Source: Chitinophagales bacterium
Lineage (GTDB): Bacteria > Bacteroidota > Bacteroidia > Chitinophagales > UBA2359
Direction: 5' to 3'
Length of the DNA stretch: 64,000 nucleotides
Assembly (NCBI GenBank): GCA_020628375.1
Contig: JAHDFD010000010.1
Location: 37,659 to 101,658 of the forward strand
Part shown: positions 53,831-61,455 of the stretch, one piece after another
Numbering within the stretch: the first letter of the stretch is position 1
Layout: the number at the start of each line of letters is the position of its first letter
Position numbers and translations under genes: made by a program
Notes under the pieces: generated by a model
Databases searched by the model: none
Told to the model about the DNA's origin: nothing
What the model saw: the letters and a program-made list of their open reading frames with translations, nothing else

Positions 53831-53838
53831 TAACTTTG
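53831..53838 (+). promoter_or_regulatory. putative -7 promoter box of the B12 uptake operon
   Basis: TAACTTTG fits TAnnTTTG, lies 4 nt after the photolyase stop, and is about 10-15 nt before the riboswitch. An identical TAACTTTG occurs before mnmA. Confidence 0.42.
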
Positions 53839-53847
53839 TACTGCTTT

Positions 53848-54042
53848 AGGTGCTGAAGTAATTGTAAAGTATTATTTATCTACTAAGTAATTACAACAGA
53901 ATAATAGGGAATTAGGTGAAAATCCTAAACAGTCCCCGCTACTGTAAGCTGTTTTCTTTTAAGAATGTTTTGCATATAGCCACTGTCTGAAAGATGGGAA
54001 GGATTGCAAGATAAAAGCGAGTCAGGAAACCTGCCTAATGTA
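53848..54042 (+). promoter_or_regulatory. cobalamin (B12) riboswitch
   Basis: The conserved core is clear: AGGGAATTAGGTGAAAATCC, ACAGTCCCCGCTACTGTAAGC, GCCACTGTC, GATGGGAAGG and the 3' box GAGTCAGGAAACCTGCC, in the right order. It should lower expression of the downstream receptor when B12 is plentiful. Edges are approximate. It precedes the btuB-like gene by about 140-200 nt. Confidence 0.95.
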
Positions 54043-54250
54043 CATATTTATGGATCTTCGGGTGAAAGAGATGTAAAATTCGCTTAGCTGAAACTATTCA
54101 GCTATTCAAGCTTATTTTATATACTTTTTCCTGAATAAAATTTTAGGAAATCTGGTTTACACTCTTCAGCATATAAGCTTTACTATTAAGTGGCTATCAA
54201 TCTTAGTTGTTTTCCATTGTTTCTCTATTTCTAAAATTGAAGCGAATGAG

Positions 54251-56137
54251 TTGTCTATTGAGTCAGCCTATGCTTGTAATTCGGATACCTTAAAATTACT
54301 TGAAGGAAATACTATCGAAGAGATTGAGATAAAAGAAATCAGTGATCCATTTTCAGAATATTATTCTCAAAGAATTGAAAGTCTGAATGCTATTTTATTA
54401 AGACAAAGTTCTGTCAATATTAAATCTTATTATAATGGGGGTTTAGCAACATTAAGTTATAGAGGAACCAATGCACAACAGTCGCAGATTTATTGGAATG
54501 GTTTAAATATTAACTCTCCATTTTTGGGTTTATATGACTTGAATATGTTACCAAATTTTCAGGAAAGCGCTTCTTATAGCGTAGATGATTTTGCAATTGG
54601 AAGAAATTACAGGCTAAATGATAAAGCTATTTCTTCTAAAAAACAAGTAACACTGAAATTTGAAGTGGCGAGTTTTGGTGCTGTTAATCAGTCGGTTATG
54701 ATCGGATTGAATAATAGAGTTAATCAGAGTCTTAAATTGACTTTCAGGAAGGCAGATAATAATTACAGTTTTGTTTCAAATTCTGAAACCAAAAAACTTC
54801 AGAATGGAGCTTACGATTTTAAAGATATTAATTACTCAGTTTCAGGTCTTTCTAATAAAATTAGTTTTAAATGCTGGATTCAGGATTATTATAGAGAAGT
54901 TCCTTTTGCTACACCAGGTGCATATCAGAAAGATATGAATATCAGAAATGTACTTAATTATAACATCTCTACTGATCATCTTAGTTTCAATAATTCATTA
55001 GCCTTTTTCAGAGAAACCATAGAGTATAATAACGATTTTAGTTGGTTAAATGCTTATCTGTTTAAAACCGAAATTAACTTAAAATCTGCACTTAAAAGTT
55101 TCAACTTTGAAGAACTAAGCATAATTCCTTCTTACAGAGTAAATCAGGCACATACACCTTATTATATCAAACAAAGGTTCCAGTATATAGGAACATTAGA
55201 ATTGAAAGCTGAGAAGAATATAGGTGTAAATAACAAACTGTCGATTAGAATTAAAGAACAAGTCAACAATCTTAAATTTTATTTGCCTGAATGGCAGTTT
55301 AAGCTAAATAGCTTTTTATTCAAAAAGAATAAAGCTCAATACCTATCTCATTATTTGCCTGAATGGCAGTTTAAGCTAAATAGCTTTTTATTTAAAAAAA
55401 ATAAAGCTCAATACCTATCTCATTTTTCATATAATTTAGTAAGTGCCCATAATATTCGTATTCCCACTTTAAACGATATGTTTTGGCAACCATTAGGAAA
55501 TCCTGATCTCTTGCCTGAAAGTGCATTTAGTAATGAAATTAATCTTCTATATCAATATGGAGATTTCAGAAGAACAAATAAATTATTCAAACTATCAGGT
55601 GCAATATTTCATAAAAGGATCAATAACTATATTCAATGGAGACCTCAATTTGGCGGACATTGGCAGCCGGAAAATGTGAAATCTGTAGGAATATTCGGTT
55701 TTGAGCCAAAATTTGAGTTTAAAATTTTGAAAAGTGATTTTCAGTTTGAATTAAATACTTCAACTAGTTTTACAAATGCACAAAACATTGTTTCAGACAT
55801 TCCTAATGATAAAAGCCTTAACAAACAATTGATCTATGTTCCTCGTTGGAAATCCAATCTGAATTATAGCATTATGTTTAAAGATACTAAACTTAACTTT
55901 TTCTATTTAAAACAAAGTCATCAATACACTAACACTAGTAATACCATGCAAACTGATGGTTTTTCACTAATAAACTTATCTGCTGAACAGAAAATCCATT
56001 TAGATGAACTTGATATTGATTTTGTTTTTTCAATTAATAACCTATTTAATAAACAATATGAATTATATGCAAACAGGCCCTCTCCATTGAGGAACTATGC
56101 ATTTACTTTAAAATTTTATTTCAATGAAAAAAATTAA
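54251..56137 (+). CDS. btuB: TonB-dependent outer-membrane receptor, BtuB-like (vitamin B12)
   Basis: 628 residues from TTG 54251. The plug domain (LNAILLRQSSVNIKSYYNGG, LSYRGTNAQQSQIYWNGLNI) and a C-terminal barrel ending in an aromatic residue pattern (LRNYAFTLKFYF) mark a TonB-dependent receptor; the B12 riboswitch fixes cobalamin as likely ligand. As read from TTG it lacks a signal peptide, but the frame stays open back to 54092 and encodes KWLSILVVFHCFSISKIEA just upstream, so translation likely starts earlier at a rare codon (ATT 54185 fits). A 72-bp in-frame tandem duplication lies at 55280-55423. A lipoprotein gene overlaps its 3' end by 14 bp. Confidence 0.88.
   Translation: MSIESAYACNSDTLKLLEGNTIEEIEIKEISDPFSEYYSQRIESLNAILLRQSSVNIKSYYNGGLATLSYRGTNAQQSQIYWNGLNINSPFLGLYDLNMLPNFQESASYSVDDFAIGRNYRLNDKAISSKKQVTLKFEVASFGAVNQSVMIGLNNRVNQSLKLTFRKADNNYSFVSNSETKKLQNGAYDFKDINYSVSGLSNKISFKCWIQDYYREVPFATPGAYQKDMNIRNVLNYNISTDHLSFNNSLAFFRETIEYNNDFSWLNAYLFKTEINLKSALKSFNFEELSIIPSYRVNQAHTPYYIKQRFQYIGTLELKAEKNIGVNNKLSIRIKEQVNNLKFYLPEWQFKLNSFLFKKNKAQYLSHYLPEWQFKLNSFLFKKNKAQYLSHFSYNLVSAHNIRIPTLNDMFWQPLGNPDLLPESAFSNEINLLYQYGDFRRTNKLFKLSGAIFHKRINNYIQWRPQFGGHWQPENVKSVGIFGFEPKFEFKILKSDFQFELNTSTSFTNAQNIVSDIPNDKSLNKQLIYVPRWKSNLNYSIMFKDTKLNFFYLKQSHQYTNTSNTMQTDGFSLINLSAEQKIHLDELDIDFVFSINNLFNKQYELYANRPSPLRNYAFTLKFYFNEKN
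55280..55423 (+). repeat. 72-bp tandem duplication inside the btuB-like gene
   Basis: Units 55280-55351 and 55352-55423 differ at two positions I can see (TTC/TTT and AAG/AAA, both silent). Each encodes the same 24 residues, starting YLPEWQFKLNSF and ending AQYLSH. The duplication keeps the frame. Confidence 0.97.
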
Positions 56138-57302
56138 TTACTTACTTTTTATTCTACTATCTATTTCATTTCTCTTTTATGCTTGTGATAAAGACGATAG
56201 CGGAGATAATACTGATGAAATGGCAGACGATTCAGGAGTAGATTTCGGAACAGAATCAGGAACTGACGAATCTGGTACAGAAAGCGGAACTGATGAAAGT
56301 ACTGATGGTACAACCGATGACTCTACGGATGAAATAGCTTTGTTTTGTGATGGGTTAATAACCGCTCCCGGAGATCTGTTAATTCTGAACGAAGGAGGAT
56401 TTCAAGCTAATAATGCTTCTCTTTCTACTTTATCCGATGTTCAAGGTGGTATCTATAATGACCTTGTTCAGTTAGGCGATGTTGCACAGTCAGTTACTTC
56501 TTATGATAATAAGCTGTTTGTTGTAGTTAACAATTCTGGTAAAATTGAAGTTATTTGTGAACATGCTTACGAAAGTATTGCAACAATTGAAGGTTTACCT
56601 TCACCTCGCTTTATGGCAATTGTTAATGAAAGTAAAGCCTATGTAAGTAACTTTTATTCTGAATCAATTTCTATTGTTGATCTTTCAGATTACACAGTTA
56701 CCGGTAGCATAGATTATCCTATTGAGAACAATGGGTTTGGAGAAAGAAATAATATTGAGGTGGTGAATGATATGGCATATATTGTTGATGCTGATAATTA
56801 CAGTATTGTTAGAATAAATACTACGACCGATGAATTAGAACAATATATTGCATTATTGTCAGCTCCGAGAGATATGGTTAAAGATGCTGAAGGTAATTTG
56901 TGGGTTTTTGCATTTGATTACGACGAGTTCTTTTCTATTGTAAATCCTAAAATTTATAAGATCAACACACAATCAAATACGATAGAAGAAACTTGGGAAA
57001 TCTCTCAACCAGTTGGTTATACTAGTACTTATTTACAATTGAACGAAACTGGTGATGGATTTTATTTACTATTAAATGATATTTATGAATCAAATACAAG
57101 TAATTTTTCTTTAAGTCTGACGGCTGATATTCCTGATAATATATTTCCTTATGGCTTCGGGGTTCTGGATGATAAAATATTCATCACAGACCCAATTGAT
57201 TATTCACAAGAAGGAACGCTTATAGAAATAAATGCAAATGGTTCTATAATTAATGAATATACTGTCGGAGTTGCTCCTAGTAAAATTTATCAACTAGACT
57301 AA
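56124..57302 (+). CDS. DUF5074-type beta-propeller lipoprotein of the B12 uptake operon
   Basis: 392 residues. The signal peptide ends in a lipobox (ISFLFYAC), followed by an acidic Asp/Ser/Thr/Gly linker (about 23-70, repeated ESGTDES). The rest reads as a seven-bladed YncE/DUF5074-like propeller (LILNEGGFQANNASLSTL, VSNFYSESISIVDL, LSAPRDMVKDAEGNLWVFAFD). Such proteins often follow BtuB in Bacteroidota and may act as surface partner for corrinoid capture. Overlap of 14 bp with btuB shows co-translation under the riboswitch. Confidence 0.82.
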   Translation: MKKINYLLFILLSISFLFYACDKDDSGDNTDEMADDSGVDFGTESGTDESGTESGTDESTDGTTDDSTDEIALFCDGLITAPGDLLILNEGGFQANNASLSTLSDVQGGIYNDLVQLGDVAQSVTSYDNKLFVVVNNSGKIEVICEHAYESIATIEGLPSPRFMAIVNESKAYVSNFYSESISIVDLSDYTVTGSIDYPIENNGFGERNNIEVVNDMAYIVDADNYSIVRINTTTDELEQYIALLSAPRDMVKDAEGNLWVFAFDYDEFFSIVNPKIYKINTQSNTIEETWEISQPVGYTSTYLQLNETGDGFYLLLNDIYESNTSNFSLSLTADIPDNIFPYGFGVLDDKIFITDPIDYSQEGTLIEINANGSIINEYTVGVAPSKIYQLD

Positions 57303-57310
57303 ATTTAAAA

Positions 57311-57318
57311 TAACTTTG
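57311..57318 (+). promoter_or_regulatory. putative -7 promoter box of mnmA
   Basis: TAACTTTG fits TAnnTTTG, 8 nt after the preceding stop and 96 nt before the mnmA start. The hairpin at 57335-57389 would be in the mRNA leader. Confidence 0.42.
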
Positions 57319-57334
57319 CAGCATAATTTTAAAA

Positions 57335-57389
57335 ATCATTCCCCGAACCTTAAAGGTTTTAAGACAACCTTGAGGGTTTTGGGAATGAT
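57335..57389 (+). promoter_or_regulatory. inverted-repeat leader hairpin upstream of mnmA
   Basis: ATCATTCCC and GGGAATGAT form a perfect 9-bp outer stem; inside, AACCTTAAAGGTT and AACCTTGAGGGTT can each fold on themselves or pair with one another. No T run follows, so it is not a terminator. It may be a palindromic intergenic repeat or a leader structure. Confidence 0.55.
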
Positions 57390-57414
57390 CTACAATATTT
57401 AATAATTAATAATC

Positions 57415-58524
57415 TTGAGCAAAAAAGGTAAAATATTAGTGGCGATGAGTGGTGGCCTGGATTCTACTGTGACCGCTGCAATGTTGCACGATGAAGGATA
57501 CGAAGTTGTTGGAATTACAATGAAAACCTGGGACTATGCTACTTCTGGTGGTTCTTCAAAAGAAACAGGTTGCTGTAGCTTAGATTCTATCAACGATGCT
57601 CGACAGGTTGCTGTCGATATGGGATTCCATCACTTTATTATCGATATCAGAGAAGAATTTGGCGAATCTGTTATAGATTATTTTGTAGATGAATACTTGG
57701 CAGGGAGAACCCCTAATCCTTGTGTAATGTGTAATACACATATTAAATGGAATGCTTTGCTTAAAAGAGCAGATGCATTAGATTGCGAGTTTATTGCCAC
57801 AGGGCACTACGCCCAAACGCGTTTTGAAAATGATAGATGGATCATTTCTAAAGGTAAAGATCAGAATAAAGACCAGTCTTATGTTTTGTGGGGACTTTCA
57901 CAAGAGAATCTTGCCCGAAATAAATTCCCTGTTGGTGGATTTCATAAAACTGAGATCAGGCAAATGGCGCTTGATATGGGTTATGAAGTATTGGCTAAAA
58001 AAGCTGAAAGCTACGAAATTTGTTTTGTTCCTGATAACGATTATCGTGGATTTTTGAAGAGAAGAGTTGAAGGTTTGGAAGAAAGAGTTGCAGGTGGGAA
58101 TTTCATAGATGTTAAAGGTGAAGTAATCGGACAACATAATGGCTATCCTTTTTATACAGTAGGTCAAAGAAGAGGTTTAGGAATGGCATTTGGAAAGCCA
58201 ACTTATGTATTGGAGATCGATCCTGAAACCAATACTGTTATGCTTGGCGATGAAGTACATCTCGCTAGGAAATCTATGTTGGTGAAAGGTTATAATGGCG
58301 TAAAGTACGCAGAAATTCCAAATGAAGGTTTAGAAACGATCACCAAAATTCGCTATAAAGATGCAGGAATGAATGCTGTGGCATTCGGGCAAGCCGATGG
58401 TAGGGTTAAAGTTGATTTTACCCATGCTGTTAATGCTATTGCACCCGGTCAATCTGCGGTATTATATGAGGGCGATGATGTTATTGGTGGAGGACATATA
58501 GATGTGCCCGTTTTTGAAGATTAA
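57415..58524 (+). CDS. mnmA: tRNA-specific 2-thiouridylase MnmA
   Basis: 369 residues, start TTG 57415 (no ATG in frame before). PP-loop VAMSGGLDSTVTAA, catalytic Cys in NPCVMCNTHIKW (Cys of CxxC), ATGHYAQ, KDQSYVLWGL and the second active Cys in ESYEICFVPDNDYR. It puts sulfur on U34 of Lys, Glu and Gln tRNAs. A small methyltransferase-like gene follows after 12 nt. Confidence 0.96.
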   Translation: MSKKGKILVAMSGGLDSTVTAAMLHDEGYEVVGITMKTWDYATSGGSSKETGCCSLDSINDARQVAVDMGFHHFIIDIREEFGESVIDYFVDEYLAGRTPNPCVMCNTHIKWNALLKRADALDCEFIATGHYAQTRFENDRWIISKGKDQNKDQSYVLWGLSQENLARNKFPVGGFHKTEIRQMALDMGYEVLAKKAESYEICFVPDNDYRGFLKRRVEGLEERVAGGNFIDVKGEVIGQHNGYPFYTVGQRRGLGMAFGKPTYVLEIDPETNTVMLGDEVHLARKSMLVKGYNGVKYAEIPNEGLETITKIRYKDAGMNAVAFGQADGRVKVDFTHAVNAIAPGQSAVLYEGDDVIGGGHIDVPVFED

Positions 58525-58536
58525 TTCATTTTGTAA

Positions 58537-59190
58537 ATGAGCTATAGGATAAAATGGTGGCAGAAATTATTGAGTTACGTTTATCCGATAACTTTGGAAA
58601 AGGCTGAAAGCTCATTCAATCCTTATTTAGAAATTGTTTTAATAGGAGGTGTTTTACAATTGAATACTGAGAATGCCTGCTATTCTTATGAAGATAAATA
58701 TGAGTCTTTCGGTATAGCATTCCGAAAAATTCGTTTAGAGCACTTCCATTTTAAAACTGCTTTAATATTAGGTGGAGGTTTATGTTCAATTCCTCAGTTA
58801 TTGAAAACTTACACTAAGAACATAAATATTGATATAGTCGAAATTGACGATCAGATCATTAAACTCGCAAATAAATATGTTCAATCTGAAATATTGGAAA
58901 ATTGTAATATAATTCATGCAAATGCAATTGAATACGTTTCCAATACACCAAAAAAGTATGACCTGATTTGCATAGATATTTTTATTGATGATAAGGTACC
59001 TGAAATATTTTTTGAAAAAAACTTTTTCCATTCACTAAAGAAATGTACGAATAACTCGACTTTAGTATTAATGAGTGTTTTAACTGATAATGCAAATGAT
59101 CCTAATTTCAATAAAAATTTTAAAGAAGTATTTCCTGAAGCAAAAATTCTTAGAGCTAATCATAATCTGATCTATTATCACATTGGTTGA
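58537..59190 (+). CDS. spermidine synthase-like / class I methyltransferase-fold protein
   Basis: 217 residues. A glycine-rich nucleotide loop ALILGGGLCSIPQLL, the acidic strand DIVEIDDQIIKLA, and IIHANAIEYVSNTPKKYDLICID resemble spermidine synthase-like Rossmann proteins. The true catalytic Asp of the aminopropyl transferases (D in the LICIDIFID stretch) may be present but the N-terminal domain is short, so the substrate is unknown. Likely co-transcribed with mnmA. Confidence 0.75.
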   Translation: MSYRIKWWQKLLSYVYPITLEKAESSFNPYLEIVLIGGVLQLNTENACYSYEDKYESFGIAFRKIRLEHFHFKTALILGGGLCSIPQLLKTYTKNINIDIVEIDDQIIKLANKYVQSEILENCNIIHANAIEYVSNTPKKYDLICIDIFIDDKVPEIFFEKNFFHSLKKCTNNSTLVLMSVLTDNANDPNFNKNFKEVFPEAKILRANHNLIYYHIG

Positions 59191-59428
59191 TTATAAGAAC
59201 TAATAAATTTTTTAGACCGATTTGTTTGATTTATTAGACAAAACATATTTACTATCTATTTTTATTAATATTTGTTTAGATGAATCTTAAATATTTTTAT
59301 TTTTTAAAACTGTATTGATTTTTCAATAATCGAGGCTTGTTTTTTTCATTCTTTTTATTCAATTTATTTCGTAAAACACATAGTTTGGCACAGTTTCAGT
59401 TTTAGTTCTGGTACAAATGCGTTGAAAT

Positions 59429-60025
59429 ATGAAGATAAACGAATACCTGCCGAATTATACTTTAAAAGACTACAAAAAATGGGAAGGAAAATGGGAAATG
59501 ATAAATGGAGTACCTTTTCTGTGGGAATATAAACTTCCTATGGAACACCAGAGGACTTTACATAATATATTAATGAATTTACCTTCCGAATTCGATAATA
59601 AAAAAGGACAGCATACTACCTTTCAATTTGATTGGGTGGTTAATTCGAATACAGTAGTTTGTCCTGATATTGTATATGTAAACAAAGAAATTACCACAGA
59701 CGATTTTTTCTCTACAACACCGATCATGATTATGGAGGTTATCTCTCCTAATTCTGAAGAAAAAGACAGAGGCTTAAAGTTTAAATTATACGAATACGAA
59801 GGAGTCAAGTATTATATAATTGTCGATCCTTATAAATGTAGTGTTGAAATATATGAGCTCAGAAACAGAGAATATGCTTTAGCTAAAAAAACTTCAGACA
59901 GTGAATTTATTTTCGATCTGGAAAAACAAAATGCTATTGTTGACTTCAGCCTGTCGTGGGGTGGGCGAGAAAGTACCGAAAATAAGTGGTTAGATGAAAA
60001 CAAAAGTTCAAGTAAGGCTAAATAA
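59429..60025 (+). CDS. Uma2-family (DUF820) nuclease-fold protein
   Basis: 198 residues. WEMINGVPFLWEYKLPMEHQR, CPDIVYVNK, IMIMEVISPNSEEKDRGLKFKLYEYEGVKYYIIVDP (positions 101-134) carry the D...ExI/V PD-(D/E)XK-like core of Uma2. The function of this widespread family is not known; it is not evidence of a mobile element by itself. It overlaps the end of corA (convergent, 8 bp). The 238-bp gap before it is AT-rich. Confidence 0.9.
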   Translation: MKINEYLPNYTLKDYKKWEGKWEMINGVPFLWEYKLPMEHQRTLHNILMNLPSEFDNKKGQHTTFQFDWVVNSNTVVCPDIVYVNKEITTDDFFSTTPIMIMEVISPNSEEKDRGLKFKLYEYEGVKYYIIVDPYKCSVEIYELRNREYALAKKTSDSEFIFDLEKQNAIVDFSLSWGGRESTENKWLDENKSSSKAK

Positions 60026-60962
60026 TTCTACTTCTTCTGAAAATCAGTACTAATAGTAATGAAAGTAGTATTGCAATTCCGATAGATATGAAGAATGCAA
60101 ACGGATTATCAGCAAAAGGAAGCTTTACATTCATACCATAAAAACTAGCGATTAATGTTGGAACCATCAGTATAATGGTTATAGATGTTAATCGCTTCAT
60201 TACATTATTCAGATTATTACTTATAATTGAAGCGAAGGTATCTAATGTACTGTTAAGTATGTTATTATAAACATCAGACATTTCAAGTGCCTGAGCATTA
60301 TCGATCATAATATCTTCCATTAAATCGCTTTTTTCTTCATCATCTCTTATATGAATGAAATCAGCTCTTTTAATTTTCTTCATCAACTGATCATTGTCAC
60401 GAAGTGTAGTAGCAAAATAGACTAAACTCTTTTGTAGGTTCATCAACTTCAGTAACTCATCATTTCGGCTTGAATTATAAAGTTCTTTCTGATATTCATT
60501 ACGTGCATTATTTATCTTCTTTAGATAATTCATGAAAATATATACAGAACGTTCAAAAATTCTGAGCACAAAGTCTTTTTGATCTTCAGGATCGAATGAT
60601 TTAAGGTGTTTGTGAAGGAAATAATCTATAACTGGATTTTTTCTAGGGCTGATCGTCAACAATATATCTCCTACAGATACAATTCCGATCGGAACAGTAA
60701 TATAATCAGCTTCATAGGCGGCATCTTCTTCATTTTTAACAGGAGTATTTATAACAATTAACTCAGCGGCATCTTCACGTTCTACTCTTGAACGTTCATC
60801 CATATCTGTTGAATCTTTAATGAAATCGAATGGAACTTCTAATTCTTCACATAACTTCTTTAATGCAGTATCATCGAACGGTGGGTAAATATTTATCCAG
60901 CACCCCGATTCGATCTCACTTATTTCCTGCAAGTGTCCATCTATTTTTTTCAAGATCAGCAC
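60018..60962 (-). CDS. corA: CorA-family magnesium/divalent cation transporter
   Basis: 314 residues, start GTG at 60962. The N-terminal cytoplasmic domain is helical and acidic. Two membrane segments close the protein, the first with the GMN selectivity motif (SFYGMNVKLPFADNP) that faces the pore. It should form pentamers carrying Mg2+ or similar ions. Confidence 0.95.
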   Translation of the reverse strand: MLILKKIDGHLQEISEIESGCWINIYPPFDDTALKKLCEELEVPFDFIKDSTDMDERSRVEREDAAELIVINTPVKNEEDAAYEADYITVPIGIVSVGDILLTISPRKNPVIDYFLHKHLKSFDPEDQKDFVLRIFERSVYIFMNYLKKINNARNEYQKELYNSSRNDELLKLMNLQKSLVYFATTLRDNDQLMKKIKRADFIHIRDDEEKSDLMEDIMIDNAQALEMSDVYNNILNSTLDTFASIISNNLNNVMKRLTSITIILMVPTLIASFYGMNVKLPFADNPFAFFISIGIAILLSLLLVLIFRRSRII

Positions 60963-61146
60963 TTGGCAAAATTAGGACATTTGTATGTAGTTGAATACTT
61001 TTTTATTTCTGACTTTCTTACTTTTATATCTGAAACAGAATTGACCCAATTCGAACAACTGAATATTACTTTTAATTAACAGGCTTTATAACGATTTTTA
61101 TATATAGAATTATTATAGGTGATGCAGAAGTAAAGCAATAAGTTTT

Positions 61147-61285
61147 AGATGTAATGGGCATCAAACTTGTGGATACTTTAAAGAAATTCAGTTGGTCAAG
61201 AGACCAACTTAGGTACAGACCTTTGTTGGTCTCTTGACCAACAATATAATGTCCATAAATTGCTTACCCACTACATTTAGACAAT
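61147..61285 (+). repeat. dispersed repeat family 2, long copy with internal hairpin
   Basis: AGATGTAATGGGCA, CTTGTGGATACTTTAAAGAA and ATTCAGTTG match the 36141-36213 element. Then a foreign stretch follows: perfect 18-bp arms 61191-61208 and 61225-61242 (TTGGTCAAGAGACCAAC / GTTGGTCTCTTGACCAA) around a 16-nt loop. The element closes with a degenerate right end (TGCTTACCCACTACATTTAG). Each arm is itself almost palindromic. The rest of the 60963-61455 gap shows no gene. Confidence 0.78.
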
Positions 61286-61455
61286 ACAAGTATCACATTT
61301 TGACTGAAAAAATTGCTATTAGAAAACAAATCACAAGTTCGACCCGTTTTGTTCCTTTAGACTTGTATCATCCAATTTTTTACTAGTTAACAAACGTTGC
61401 AATGCTATGACTCTATCAAAAATCGTTATTAACCTTGATCTACAAACTTTTAAAC

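Noticed and set aside
59429..60025. Uma2 protein as evidence of a mobile element or restriction system
   Set aside because: No methylase, recombinase or transposase is near, and Uma2 genes are common as single chromosomal genes.
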